A stretch of 64,000 nt of DNA from Cladopsammia gracilis (Eukaryota; Cnidaria; Anthozoa; Scleractinia; Dendrophylliidae): NCBI GenBank assembly GCA_022457155.1, contig JAJGOT010000001.1:741001-805000 (forward strand). Reading direction: 5' to 3'. Position 1 is the stretch's first letter; each line of letters starts with the position of its first letter. Position numbers and translations under genes: made by a program. Shown one piece after another: positions 23,485 to 35,130 of the stretch. A model generated the notes under the pieces. That model saw nothing but the letters and a program-made list of their open reading frames with translations. It had not been told where the DNA came from and searched no databases.

Positions 23485-23652
23485 CTTTTATCATTTCGGT
23501 GTTCGCTGTAAAGTCCTTGCAGTACTTTTGAATAACGGATAGTATAATCCATTTTCTTTTGGAAATCATTCAATTTCACGTCTTCGCAACCCGTGAGAAG
23601 TATCTTCGAATACCGCCATTTGGGGATGGCGGTACAACACTTAAACTTGAAC
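23485..23652 (-). CDS. Dermatopontin-like gene, exon 3
   Basis: Starts after CCAAAAG, which restores R-FKFKCC, and ends AAAAG|GTATGT (phase 2). Encodes the end of repeat 2 and most of repeat 3. The acceptor lacks a strong pyrimidine tract. Confidence 0.75.
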
Positions 23653-26600
23653 CTTTTGGTAAAAGTGGAAAACTTTAGATTATAATTATAATGACAATTC
23701 AAACATCTACCGTATGACCATCCTCATGGCTCATGGATCACGGATTCCAGATTCCCAGCTTCGTTCCCAGTCGGCCTCGGCGCGTTATAGAATGTGACGA
23801 CATTGAGGACCGGGAACGAGAATTTTACATTTACATTTACATTTACATTTACATGTATTAGGTCGGTAAAAACCGTTAGGTTATCACACCAACCGTAAAA
23901 ATAAAAAAATAAAAAAAAAATGCCAGATTCCATGATTCCATGCCCATGTCAATGGAGTAAGAAAATTGTCAAATCTGATGGAGAACTGGTCATTTTAGAC
24001 AGAAACAAAGTACTCGAAGAGGCAAATCGCACGGAGGCATTTATCACAAAAAGGCATATCGCAAAGAGCCATCACGCAAAGAGCCATCACGCAAAGAGGC
24101 ATCACGCAACTAGGCATCACACAAGCTACCTAGACAGCTAGTAAGACCACAGGGTACCCAGGCCCACAACAGCAGCCCTCGACGACAAAAATATCTGGAT
24201 TTGTGTGGGATTTTATCGAAAATTTGATAAAATATCAAAACTATAAATAAACGGCCATAAAGTATCATAACTCATTCGATGATGTCTATCTGTTGTTTCT
24301 TGGCGGCTTTATGGCTTCTCAACGGTATTTTAGCGATTTTAGCGGGTTTTTCTTTAAGGTAAAGTCGTTGCAAATCGTCGCCAACAAGACGGGAATAAAG
24401 AACATTTCTATCTCTTGCGTTGAATTTGCGATTTTTGTTGACTCGTCAGGAATCATCGTAAAAGGTGTTTCCATTTGCGCAAACTGTTTACGATTTGCGA
24501 CTATTTGGGACAGTGTTACACGCAAATAGAAACTGGGATTAAATGTCCAAACCTTTACGCAGTTTGGCATTGGCAAAATAAAAAATAGATCCCTGAGCCG
24601 AAAAATCTTAGTATGTAGAAAACAAACAAATTACCGCATGGGAAGTGCTTTGTACGGTATTCACGCACTCGTTTGCTGCGATCATTCGTTCAATTTCTGA
24701 CACATCACGAATTAGTGCGTGAATGTCGTACGCTCGCAAATCTGATGAAGGAATCCAATAGTATATGTTATAAAATATCTGCCCATGCACTAGTTAAAAG
24801 TTCATTTTTAAAGTACTCGCCTGCGATCTTCCTTTGTGTTGTCATGCTCGCTTCTTATACCGCAAATGAAAGAATTACGCTCACAATGTTTGACCAAACA
24901 TCCGTCCCATTCGTTAATAAAGCCAAGGTCCCAAGTCGACTTCTCACTTTTACCTACTGCCACTGAGGGGGTACTGCACTTAAAGCCCCAGATGCGATCA
25001 CCTTTGCAGGAGGACCAGACACTAAACATGGAACTTATTGCCGTACCAGCTGTAGGGAATAAGTTGAATTATCTATCAATGCCCGAGCGTTTATTACAAC
25101 ACCGAATGCCAGTTTGAGCGGAAATTACACGTACAAGCCGACGATCAGGTTAACAGAAACTGCCTACGATGAGCACCTCCTATATTAATATGCCCCTCCC
25201 CCCTCCCGCCGGAGTTTACCCCACTATCTTAACAAATATCAAGGGAAACCAAAATATATTCATTGAAATTTCGTAATTTGCAACGAAAGTGAGCGGCGGG
25301 CTGCTCATAGAGTCTGCTTTTTATCCCATATTAAGCCCTGGTCAAACAGGGCCGATAGTCAATGATGGCTGATGATCAGTCGAAACGCGCGCACTCGTTT
25401 GTCCACCAAGAGAATTATCATACACTATCATCTGACTATCACGCGCTATCATTCACTTTGAACATGCTCCAAATTTTCGTGATGGTCGATGACAGTTTTG
25501 ATCGTTTGACCACACGCGTGATAGTTGATGATAGTTTTCCGGTCAGCCGTTGCCACCTATAGAGTAGCGGGCTCAGCTTAAGCTTTACAAAAATGGTCGC
25601 AGAAGGTCAGGGGTTGTGCCTAAATCATCCTGTCCTGAAAGATGTCGGACACCTTATTGAGACTTATGGTGCGTGATGGCGCATGATAGTCGTCGTTTGC
25701 TATCAGGCCTCGGCAGGGTCAAGCCCAAATCATACCGTCCAGAAGGACGTCAGACACCTTATTGACACTTATATAACGTAGTAACTGGTTAGCTTTCAGT
25801 TGAGGTTGGGGGTAGTAGTTTACTTATATAGTTAAATTTAGGACTAAGCAACCTGAGAAGCTGAGTGGTACAGTGGTACGGTAGGCTATGTAAGCCTAAG
25901 CCTAGCTGAGGTCACAGGTTCAATCCTGAGTGGGGATTTTAGATTTTCTTTTTTTACACTCATGTGTCAAGCCGCCAATTGTTGCCTGCTTTGCACGTGA
26001 TGTCAATAACAAACCAATCAGCATTCGTTATTTCGAATGAGGCTTCCTTTGGAAGATTCAATATTCAATTTTAAACCTGAATTTTATATGTCTTTTGATT
26101 TCAATAATGCAATTCGTTCCCGATTAATGAAAGTCATTCCCAAATAATAAGCGGAAAGCGCTGAGTATTTTGACTGTAATTTCATGCCTGATAATATCCC
26201 TCACTTGGTCCTCATTTACCTTATTTCTGACCCTTCGCAAGTCGTAAGCACGGAGACGCCACTTTAAAGTACTTAATCTGATTTCCACATTATGGTATAC
26301 ACGTAAAAACTCGAGAATTACTTCGTTTTCGTACCCCTGATGGAAGTAATGTTCGATTATCTCTCTTTCCGAACTCCCCTCCGCCATCTTCCTTTCTGGG
26401 TACTATCTCCATTTTTATTTGCAGCAACGTTTTTTGTTTGCAGCAACGTTTTTTATTTGCAGCAACGTTTTTATTTGCAGCAACTTTTTTTATTTGCAGC
26501 AACGTTTTTATTTGCAGCAACGTTTTTATTTGCAGCAAAATTTTTTATTTGCAGCAACATTTTTTATATGGAGCAACTTTTATTTATTTGCAGCAACGTG

Positions 26601-27258
26601 TTTTACAATTATATGATGAAGTGCTTTTTATGTCTTGACCCTTGTGGGCTACCGTGGGGTATGCATATGACAGCATAATCAATAAATGCTGCACAGGCAC
26701 CATCCACTGATTGAACTTCATGGAAATATGGAGCACTATCCTATTGTGCATGTGGCACATATCGCACAGGGTACCCACTGCTTAAAATACAATGAAATTT
26801 TCAGTTGCGAAAGTTTATACCTTGACTTTTGAAAAAGTAAGCGTTCTTTAATTAACCACCGGGCGTAAAATTAAACGGGCAGATCAGAAATTGTGTCCAA
26901 GAAAGTAACGACACCACAACACAAGATTTGTACACCCTTGAATTCTTTTTTAGCCTTTTTTCTCAAATGCAATTTCAATTAAATAACATAAAGAAAATCT
27001 TTACTCACGATGTGGGCACGAGAAATCCATTTTGCCGTCCCAGTCATTTGCCCATACCCTCCCTTGTGACAGTGGTGGTTTTGCTCCGCAAGACGGAGGA
27101 TTCGGCTTCGGCTTCGGCTTCGGCTTCGGCTTCCACCCCCAAAATAATCTCTTTTCTTCTTCTTCTTCCTCCCGCGGGGTTTTCAGTTCTGCAGCGTTCA
27201 CCAGGACAACGATAGCCATGAGTCCAACGATCGTGGCAATACGGATATTTGCTAACAT
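23485..27258 (-). CDS. Secreted dermatopontin / amebocyte-aggregation-factor-like protein (3 exons found, 3' end missing)
   Basis: Exons 27258-27009, 25049-24821 and 23652-23485 join in frame (phases 1 and 2). The product starts with a signal peptide (hydrophobic IVGLMAIVVLV, cleavage after VNA), then an acidic EEEEEEKR stretch with a dibasic site and a Lys-Pro repeat. About 150 residues of dermatopontin-type repeats follow, each in the pattern N-x-W/F-D ... C ... S-x-H-x-N ... (E)DR-x-W/F-x-F-x-C: VWANDWDGKMDFSCP, KGDRIWGFKC, FINEWDGCLVKHC, SEHDNTKEDRR, RFKFKCC and LYSEHRNDKR. Dermatopontins and Limulus amebocyte aggregation factor are secreted, disulfide-rich matrix or agglutinating proteins, so an extracellular matrix or immune role is likely but inferred. 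The last exon, which should begin with the end of the third repeat, was not found below 23485. Intron 2 appears to use a GC donor. Confidence 0.8.
23827..23853. repeat. (ACATTT)n hexamer repeat
   Basis: Four and a half tandem copies. Confidence 0.8.
24051..24122. repeat. 15-bp minisatellite
   Basis: Tandem units of the form AAGAGCCATCACGCA, about four and a half copies with drift, in intron 2 of the dermatopontin-like gene. Confidence 0.7.
24821..25049 (-). CDS. Dermatopontin-like gene, exon 2
   Basis: Acceptor CCCTACAG precedes 25049. Joining to exon 1 gives SCPHPGTAISSMFSVW, a good dermatopontin fit. The exon ends ...GATCGCAG followed by GCGAGT, so the intron appears to be a GC-AG intron; the 229-bp length fits phase 1 in, phase 2 out. 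Confidence 0.8.
25866..25945 (+). other. tRNA-like / SINE head
   Basis: A-box-like TGAGTGGTACAGTGGTA and B-box-like CAGGTTCAATCCTG at near-tRNA spacing. The cloverleaf is incomplete. Probably a tRNA-derived SINE fragment in intron 1 of the dermatopontin-like gene. Confidence 0.35.
26124..26387 (-). pseudogene. N-terminal fragment of an integrase-like mobile gene
   Basis: An 87-residue frame begins with ATG and reads EREIIEHYFHQGYENEVIL, LSTLKWRLRAYDLRR and NEDQVRDIIRHEI. This matches the N-terminal helix-turn-helix region seen before the integrase core in a gene family repeated in corals and other animals. The match fades after RHEI and the frame stops after 18 more residues; no integrase core follows. 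It sits within intron 1 of the dermatopontin-like gene on the same strand, so it is probably a decayed insertion. Confidence 0.5.
26410..26601. repeat. ~19-21-bp minisatellite (TTATTTGCAGCAACGTTTT)
   Basis: About ten tandem units of TTATTTGCAGCAACGTTTT with variation in T-run length and a few substitutions. The long reading frames through it are artefacts of the repeat. Confidence 0.85.
27009..27258 (-). CDS. Dermatopontin-like gene, exon 1
   Basis: ATG at 27258-27256 in context AAAATG. Encodes the signal peptide, acidic stretch, (KP)n repeat and first half of repeat 1. Ends CAT C|GTGAGT, a consensus donor in phase 1. The KP repeat comes from a GGCTTC hexamer microsatellite at 27098-27132. 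Confidence 0.8.
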
Positions 27259-27307
27259 TTTGTCCTACGAAAAAAATCAAGCAATGGCGAAACAAACAAT
27301 CGCAATT

Positions 27308-27336
27308 ACCGTATTTTCTCGATTAAACGCCGGGTA
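27308..27336 (+). repeat. Solo TIR end (TACCGTATTTTCTCG family)
   Basis: TACCGTATTTTCTCGATTAA followed by ACGCCGGG is identical to the end of the element at 29295-30092. No partner end is found nearby, so it is a fragment. It lies about 50 bp upstream of the start codon of the dermatopontin-like gene. Confidence 0.6.
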
Positions 27337-27369
27337 TAATAGAGAAAGTTGTAAGTAAGCCCCTCAAAC

Positions 27370-27498
27370 GTTTATTTGTGGTATAACAAACTTAAGATGA
27401 CCATTTCAACTTTAACAGAAATAAAATACACACTGCGATTATAAACATGACAAAACAACGCATGTTGTAAAAAACTTTGATTAATGACTTGACGTTTC

Positions 27499-27529
<31 letters not shown>

Positions 27530-28109
27530 GGTTGGATATAATACAATAAAATTTAAATGCTATGGAGAAAGACTGGAACCTAATTAAAAGAAATGACAAT
27601 AGCGAAAAAATGATAATATACAGACCTATCTTAAAGTCTGCTAGAAAATATAAACATATATCATGACAAGGCTAGTAAAGAAAAAGAAATGAAGAGTGAA
27701 CGCAAGGTAAACATGACAAATTGCTGAGTACTATTCAAATTGACGCAATCATTGTCAATAAGTTTTCTCGCTTTCTCATTGGCTAACTGATAACAATAAA
27801 GAAATTTCATTGGCTAAAAAAAATACAGAAATTAAAATTCTATGTGTCTGTACTCTTATTGATGATAAAAATTGATCAATCAGCATGCGCGAATAACTTC
27901 AGTTATTGTTAAAATTTTAATTGGCCATCGCCTTATTAATTACCTATTGCTTTGTTCCAAACGCCGACAGGTTTAAGAGTGGTTGATGCAATCCGGCTGC
28001 AGTGACTGGGCTTGTCTCTGAAACCAATCAATTTTCTTTTATGTTACTTGTAGAAAATAAACTACATGCCAATCATTTTTAAAGGAACGCCTTTAAGTGG
28101 CGTCTAACG
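27370..28109. other. Upstream region of the dermatopontin-like gene
   Basis: AT-rich. The TTCGTATGCTTCAACATAC stretch near 27495 resembles 3' tails of retroelements, but no coding part is attached. Confidence 0.3.
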
Positions 28110-28163
28110 TCAATCAATCAATCAATCAATCAATCAATTCATCGATCGATCGATCAGTCAATC

Positions 28164-28223
<60 letters not shown>

Positions 28224-28289
28224 GTCGTCAATCAATCAATCAATCAATCAATCGATCAATCAATCAATCAGTCGTCAATCAATCAATCG
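28110..28289. repeat. (TCAA)n tetranucleotide microsatellite
   Basis: About 180 bases of CAAT/TCAA repeats interrupted by CGAT and CAGTCGTCAA variants. Confidence 0.95.
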
Positions 28290-28604
28290 GATTTTTTCTA
28301 CGTAATGTCCCCAAGAAAGGCGTTTAATATAAAGCACTTTCGACATTCCAAACTAATTAGTTTTCAGTCAACAAAGAAAAACTATTTTTTAAGAAGCTAG
28401 CATTTGTCTCTTTTAATTCAAATTGGAACACCATTGTTCATAGGCTCGACTACCAGCCGCTGTTCGGGAAACGAGCCAGCGCTCCCTTCCCGAAAAGACG
28501 GCTGGACGCGTGAACTTGTTATTGTTTATTTCCTCGAATCAGATGCTTGCCTGCTTAAATCGAGCAGGCGAATAAATTATTTTTCTAGAGCATTATTTTC
28601 AAAA

Positions 28605-29151
28605 TGGCGGATGCGAAGGAGTCGTTTGATTTGGGGTGCGATCGTGTTGTAAAGAGAAAAAATCTTAAAATTTTACAATGGAAAGTGCTGGAAAAACTGG
28701 TTGACGGTGAAGATTTGTTCGTTTATATTTAACCTACGGGATCAGGAAAGTCCCATATTTTCCAATCCGCACCGATGATTTTCGATATTGTTAAAGAGAC
28801 AAGTTTAAAATCCATTGCTGCCGTAATTTCACCCCTGACTTCGCTAATGGAAGATCAAGTAAAATTTCTAAAATCAATAAGCATATTGCTGCCGAGTTTA
28901 TCGGCGAAGATCAAAAGGACGAGCAGGCGAAAAAAGCTGCTGAAAGGGTCGACTGCGAGATCGTCTAAGTTGAATCACCGGAGTCATTTTTGTGTTCTGA
29001 TCGATGGAGGAAAATGTTGTCGAGTGAAGTCTATGAAGAGAGATTGTGCCTCATTGCTGTGGATGAAGCTTACCGTATTTCACACCTATATACATATAGA
29101 CATATTGACAAGATCTGGCGCGATATCACATGTGTTTGACATATCCGGTGA
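28605..29151 (+). pseudogene. RecQ-like helicase fragment, copy 1
   Basis: Corresponds to the N-terminal half of a RecQ-family DNA helicase. It has the Q-motif region (ILQWKVLEKLVDGEDLF in one frame), Walker A PTGSGKS, motif Ia (SPLTSLMEDQVKFLKS) and motif II DEAYRIS. A TAA stop sits directly before the Walker A motif (FVYI-stop-PTGSGKS), and further frame changes occur near 28880 and 28960. It ends abruptly after motif II. The homologous copy at 43498-44054 has the same start and end points, so both descend from one truncated unit. Upstream sequence (28379-28440) matches sequence in the tandem arrays. Confidence 0.75.
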
Positions 29152-29294
29152 CCAGTAGCGATGCATAAATTAAATTTTAAACTAGAGTAATCATAGATTA
29201 TAGTGCTTCTCCTTATCCCGTGGCACCTCGTCTTGACCTACAATAGTACCTCAGTTTCTGAAAGGTAGTCCAAAATTACCAACGGAAATGTGTG

Positions 29295-30092
29295 TACCTT
29301 ATTTTCTCGATTAAACGCCCCCGGCGTTTATTTCAAACTTGGTCTCGGGGACCCGGCGTTTATTTGAATCCGGCGTTTATTTGAATCCGGCGTTTAATCG
29401 GGGTCTTGCGTTTATTAATGAAGTAAAAGTTTCTAAAAAAACAACAAGTACGATCCTTGTGCGATGGCTGTGTACCGTGAGCATGGACCTGATAACGACA
29501 AGATAAATGTCGGACACATCCCTATCGAGCCCTCATCCACTCTTTGCTTCTTCGTAAAACATGGAGGGAATGTTTCGGCTAAAGTGAGACAGGAAACCTA
29601 CAGAGCTAGAACTTGGAACAAGGTGGCCTTGAAGTCCCTTTTACTGTTCAATGCGCGATTTATGCCACCCAGAAAGCACATTTTTTGACAAGACTAAAAC
29701 AACTAATAAACAAACGCTGGAGGGATCCTCGCGATTTTAACGACAGCGAGCACTACAAAGAAGAGAGTACGTCAGTCATATCAACAGGAACGTGAACGTT
29801 GCTATATTTTTTCAATTTTGTGTTGTTGTACAGCATACATCGCAGTTAATGTTAGGCCAGACTTGTTCGTTAAACATTTATTAAAATTACAAAAGCAGTA
29901 TACCGTATACTAGTACGTGTCATAGCAGTGCTTTTCTAGTGAATATCTTTACTTGTTGGCTCGACGCAAATAAACGCCGGGACCTCAAACAAACGCCCCC
30001 GGCGTTTATTTCAAACTTGGCCGCAGGGATCCGGCGTTTATACGAGGCCGGCTTTTAATCGGGGTCCGGCGTTTAATCGAGAAAATACGGTA
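29295..30092. mobile_element. TIR element (TACCGTATTTTCTCG ends) carrying a gene fragment
   Basis: The left end TACCTTATTTTCTCGATTAA and, inverted, the right end TACCGTATTTTCTCGATTAA are TIRs. Sub-terminal copies of GGCGTTTATTTGAATCC/GGCGTTTATTTCAAAC repeat inside both ends. The middle holds the frameshifted gene fragment at 29447-29730. No target duplication is obvious. Superfamily unknown. Confidence 0.65.
29447..29730 (+). pseudogene. HIRAN-like domain fragment (cnidarian multicopy gene)
   Basis: Frame 1 reads YDPCAMAVYREHGPDNDKI, NVGHIPIEPSSTL and FFVKHGGNVSAKV. After a +1 shift near 29615 it continues GGLEVPFTVQC and LTRLKQLINKRW. The order (D-P-A-V-A-V, VGHIP, GG, GLEVP) resembles a HIRAN-like domain protein repeated many times in cnidarian genomes. 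Bounded by the TIRs of the surrounding element. No start codon upstream; probably a captured or retained exon. Confidence 0.45.
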
Positions 30093-31176
30093 CCATTTGC
30101 TTTTATCTACCAGTTCCAGACTCTGCGCCAGTTTTGATGCATAAGCGTGGTTACTGAGCTCGTTTCTGGTGTCAATGGTAAATGGTACACGCCAATCTCA
30201 AACAGAATTTCCCTTTCTGGAGTTTTGCTTACCATTTACACAAACCGTGGACCAACCGGTTTTCCCTTGTAAATGGTAAACAACCACAATTTTCTCGATT
30301 CTTTCCGCTTGGTACAACGCTAAGCATGCTGGATACTATTGTGACGTTTCAAGATGGCGCAGATTTGGTACCGACACTTTTCTCGATTCGTTCCGCCTAG
30401 CCGACAAGATTAGGAAGCGTCTCCTTCGTCGACGCAAAAATAACCTACGAATTCAATCCATCCTGGTCTCTATACATTGCTTATGGTATTTGCTTAGAAT
30501 CTGTTGCTTCATCTTGAATATTCATGTTTAACTTTTGTAATCAATTTCGTAATTCTCACGACCTGTATCCAAAATATAGTATTAACTCCTGCAATCTCAA
30601 CCATTCAAGCGAATAGTGAATTGGATTAGCAATTATTTCATACACAGAACAACATACATACAACAACAACTACAACAGTATCTAAAGGAAACAGGTTAAT
30701 TTGGGAGATAGCACTCACAAGCTTCAAAAAGGAAATTCAATCGAGACAGCAGGAGTTAACTGTATTCCTGACAAACAAACTCTCACTCAATCAAAATAAA
30801 CAGAACAGCACTGCATATTGTCCAGGGCCCATGTCCACAACAATACTATACATCCACTTTCAGACCAATTTTCTTTCTGACAAAAATTAATGAAGATAGG
30901 TTGTGGTGGAGAGGGGGGGGGGGGGGGGGGGGGAAAGAAGGGTCCTAGGATCTTTGGTACCCAGTCCAATAGCAGTTACAGTCACGGCCAACAACTCAAA
31001 ACCAAAACTGACGAGTATCAGTTCCCATTTATTATAATTTAGGAAGACAGGGCACTAACTGCAAGTTAAATGGAAGCGACTGGGAACGAGAATGTCTCAA
31101 CTTTAATTTCGGGGCCATTGCCGCCATGCAACCCAAGCAACTTCGCCAGTCAAAGTCAGAAATCCCATCTCTCCCT
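30093..31176. other. Intergenic with a G-run
   Basis: Nothing coding recognised. A G run of about 24 bases lies near 30910-30933. GGTAAATGGTA/TACCATTTGC motifs repeat between 30090 and 30275. Confidence 0.35.
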
Positions 31177-32663
31177 CCCACATCGCCAAAATTTTGCAAT
31201 GCATCCTCCCTTGAGCTTCGCGAGGTTCTGCGAGACACGTATTTCTAGTAAATTTACGTCACAGACACGATCGGTGGCTCACGCGTCCAGCCGTTCTTCT
31301 CGGGGAGGCTCAGAGACCGGACGCAAGAAAGCGGCGGAAATCGAGCCTACATTGTTCAGTGTGGGGCTGTAAACAGTGACGTACAAAGGCAAGCCGTATT
31401 CTATAAATTGTGAAATACACCCTAGGGTAAACCTCTTTTAGCATCGTGTATTATCGTGTTATTTCGTTTATTTCAGTTTAATATCAATTTGTAAAAAAAG
31501 GCCAAGAAGCTATACCTGTCAAGTCTCGAACGTATCATGCGTGAGTTTCACGCCTGGGGATCGAAAACATCGATCACACGCATGCAGGATAATTTCTCAC
31601 GCCTGACTCGCAATTCAGGACTACTTGTTCATTAACCATTAACGTGAAAAAGTGAATTCAATTTTCACCCAAAATAGTCCAATGAACGGCGCTAAATGTC
31701 GCGTTTGAGTCCTAAAAATAACAAGCTAAAAGATGACGCCGAGATTTCGAGCTTCGTACCGCGACATTCTGCAACCTTTGGAAATCATCGGAACATCTTC
31801 GGAAATCGTCGACAATGTTCGGAGGTGGTCGGAAATGTTTCGGAAATTCGGGTTGTATGGATACGAAAATGTCACGCATTCGTTTTAGAAAAAGTAGTAG
31901 TAGTAGTAAACTTTATTCAAGTGTCAATCATTCTAGCGTTTCTCACACTAATTGGTGACACTACCTATAAGAAACCTAAGATAAACATTAAAAGATAAAC
32001 ATTAAAAACATTAAAAAGTACGTTGGCAGGTTTAAGAATCCGTATGCCTGAAAGGTCAAGGAGACATTTTTTTAAGTTGATATTTGTGGATGATCACACG
32101 ATTTGACAAATATTGTATTTTGATTCATTCTTCAGCAATAGTTCGGGATTATTTACAGTCGATAAACAAAGCCGAATTCTAGAAGGTAATTCTTCATTGT
32201 GTCTATGCATGGCAGAGAACAGTCTTCAACCTTGCCGAGGAACATGATCACAAACAGTAAATATTAAATGAATATTTAGTTATTTTCGATCATAACTGAC
32301 CATTTGATGATTTTAATTTGCGTTCTGTTAGTCTTGACTTTTTGCGCTTTTGAGATTTGGAGATGATAACAAGTTCAAAAGTGGTCGTGCTGAGTATTCA
32401 GTCCACAGTTGATAAACAGGCGATAAACAAAGCCGAATGAGGTATTTTTATTTATTATTTATTTTTTTATTTATTTATTTATTTTTTAATTCTGACTTTA
32501 TTGACAAACAAAAAAAAATATTACAATGTGACATTTAAAATACACAACAATACAGAAAATAGGGTGAACAGATAAACATATAGATAATACATACATTCTA
32601 CGACTGTATCATTTATTACCAACTATATTAACTCAAATAAAAGGGGTAAGTATCCATTTCTTT

Positions 32664-33404
32664 TTAAAAAAAATCCTTCTTACTTATACATTTTTCCGTT
32701 TCATATTTACTTATAATTTTGTGTCGGAATCCTACAATCTTTGGAAGAATTTGATTTCTTCTACAATCCCATAGAAACAGTTTCCCAATTATTATAAAGT
32801 AGTTTAGCAATCTAAGCAAAGGGCTTGTAGTAACATTTATAATTCCAAGCAAAACATTCTGTAGAGTAAGGTGAACTTGCTGATTCGAGAGAAGGCACCA
32901 ATAGGATTCGAAATCATTCCAAAACTTCTTGGAATGAGAGCATAAGTAGAGCAAATGATATAGCGATTCCGATTGGGTTTGACAGAAAGTACATAAATCA
33001 TTCGTTCTGAAACCTATTTTGTATAACTTGGTGTTGGTGTAAAGAATTGAATTAAGTACTTTATACTGGAAGGCTTTAACATAAGATTCAATTGCAACAC
33101 AATGGGGTAATTTGAAAACTAGTCTTAATTGTTCAGTTGAGATAAGAAAATCATTTTGTAGCTTATTAACAATGTTAGGAAGTTGTGCTTTGTTCCTAAC
33201 CAGTAACTTATAGTAATCTTTCGACTTCTTTATCATCGCATCAAATATACCATTGTCGATCAAGAAAGATGGAGAAGTTATAGGTGGGGACAGATATTTA
33301 AATTTTAACGATGACGGTATGGACTGCCGAAGGCCTGCCCATTGAAGAATGTTGGACTTCTTTATTTTGTTTGAAACAGTATTATAAGAATCGGTAATGT
33401 TCAA
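32664..33404 (-). pseudogene. LINE ORF2 C-terminal region
   Basis: Continuation of the RT frame after the single-base shift near 33470; coding similarity starts upstream of its first Met (ESGIIYIHDLLFNLN). Contains the zinc-knuckle-like NDLCTFCQTQSESLYHLLYL followed by Cys, a motif found near the end of L1/Tx1 ORF2 proteins. Ends about 210 bp before the A-rich tail. Confidence 0.8.
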
Positions 33405-35107
33405 ATTGAATAAAAGATCATGAATATAAATAATTCCAGACTCAAAGTAATTTTTGTAGTAGACAGGTTTTTTTTATCTATTCTTATTTCTTCATTATTC
33501 CAAATGATATTTTTCCAGTCATCTTTTGAAGCAAAGGTTTCTCGGAATTCTGACCACCACACCAGGAGTTCACGGTAAAATTGACTTTGAATTGTACATG
33601 TGTAGTCAGGAATCTTATAATTGCAACTAAAAAAAAAGAGACCTCCGAAGGATTTCAGTTGATATTGCAAGTACCTCTTCCAAGTTCCATCAATGCCGTT
33701 AAATATTCGTCTCAACCAAGCCAATCTTAATGATTTGACGAAACAATCTAGATCAATCATTTTCAACCCCCCTTCCTTGTATTCATTGATTACTGAAATT
33801 CTTGTCACCTTGTCAGTGCCTTTCCATAGGAATTTAAATAATAATTTATTTAATTCTGAAACTAACTCCTTAGGTGTGGGCAGTAGTGAACAAACATAAA
33901 CAAACTTTGGAATGAGAAAGGATTTAATTATAGTCACCTTACCATAAATCGACAGGCCTCTGGAGGACCAGATATTAATTAACTTTTTTATAGAATCCAA
34001 TCGTTCAATAAAATTCTTTTCTTTAAGCAATTTTTGGTCATAAGTGAAGTACACTCCCAGCGCTTTAATTGGTTCTTCGGGCCACTTGATACCAAAAGGT
34101 TTTTCTTTACAATGTCTTGAAGATCCTATCCATTTACCTTCAGTTTTTGAACAGTTAATTTTAAGGCCAGAAAAGCTTTCAAATAAAGTTAATAACTCAA
34201 AAAGGTTTTTAGCTGACTCTGTATCAGCTAAAATTGCCGTTGTATCATCCGCATATTGCAAACGTTTTGTTTCCTCATTTCCAATTGTTATTCCTTTAAT
34301 CGCCTCGTTTTGCCTAATGGCAATTGCCAATGTTTCCACAACAACAACAAAAAGATAAGGAGACAGTGGGTCTCCCTGTCTAACACCACGCTCAAGAGTA
34401 AAGTAGTTGGAAGACACACCATTGTTCATGACACAACTCTGTATGTTGTTATAGAAGGTTTCTACCCAGCGAAGGATATCTGAACCAAAATTAAAAGCCT
34501 TAAGACAATCAAGAAGGAAATTCCATTCCACGCTATCAAAGGCTTTTTGGAAATCAATAAATAACATTAGACCAGGGATGTCTTCATTAACAGTGTAATC
34601 CATTATGTCGTAAACAGATCGAATTGTTTCTCCTATAAAGCGATCATTGATAAATCCTGTTTGATTGTAATGAATAATATCAGGTAATACATTTTTAATC
34701 CTTGTGGCAATCACTTTGGACATTATTTTCATGTCTACATTAACAAGCGATATTGGACGCCAATTTTCCAGAAGAGTCCTATCTTTACCTTTCTTTTCAA
34801 TAAGGGTGATAACTGCCTGTTTTTGTGAACAGGACATTTCATCCTTTTCAAAACAATCATTTGCACATTTAATAAAACTTTCACTAATTAATGGCCAGAA
34901 TTTTTTGTGGAATTCGATGGGGATGCCATCATTTCCTGGGGTTTTGTTGTTATGAAAGCTATCAAGAAGACGATAACATTCTTCCGAAGAAATTTTACCT
35001 TCACAGGATATTTTCTGTTCTTCAGTAAGTTTAGGGATGATTAACTCAAATAGAAACGTCTCTTTTTCCTTTTCAGAATTTACAGTATTGTAGCTAGTTT
35101 GGTACAA
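33401..35107 (-). pseudogene. LINE ORF2 reverse transcriptase (truncated, frameshifted)
   Basis: A 568-residue frame with RT motifs in order: KTPGNDGI (55-62), NWRPISLVN (115-123), FIDFQKAFD (183-191), RQGDPLSP (243-250) and the catalytic QYADD (284-288). The thumb/connection region follows. The order and wording of motifs fit the L1/Tx1 group. The frame is open upstream to 35129 (EHFYRELYQTS), where the element is truncated, so the first Met is internal. Near 33470 an extra A in a run of eight shifts the frame; the true continuation is in the 32664-33404 frame. The active-site Asp pair is intact, but the missing endonuclease and the shift make it dead. Confidence 0.85.
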
Positions 35108-35130
35108 TTCTCTGTAAAAATGTTCTTGTT

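Larger units (their letters stand above)
32452..35130 (-). mobile_element. 5'-truncated L1/Tx1-type LINE
   Basis: Read on the minus strand it enters within ORF2 at 35130 (no endonuclease domain) and ends at 32452 in an A/T-rich tail (AATAAATAAATA). Relative to copy 2 of array A it replaces about 117 bp of the unit (the equivalent of 38484-38600), including the left end of the hAT element, so the insertion came with a target deletion. 5' truncation and an A-rich 3' tail fit target-primed reverse transcription. Confidence 0.85.

Noticed and set aside
23724..23933. Small minus-strand secreted-looking frame
   Set aside because: Built on the ACATTT hexamer repeat and an A-run; no start context or homology.
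26290..26678. Repetitive frames rich in FAATF/LLQIK
   Set aside because: Produced by the ~20-bp minisatellite; periodic frames in several phases.
28110..28289. CRISPR-like array
   Set aside because: A simple tetranucleotide microsatellite in a eukaryotic genome, without spacers.
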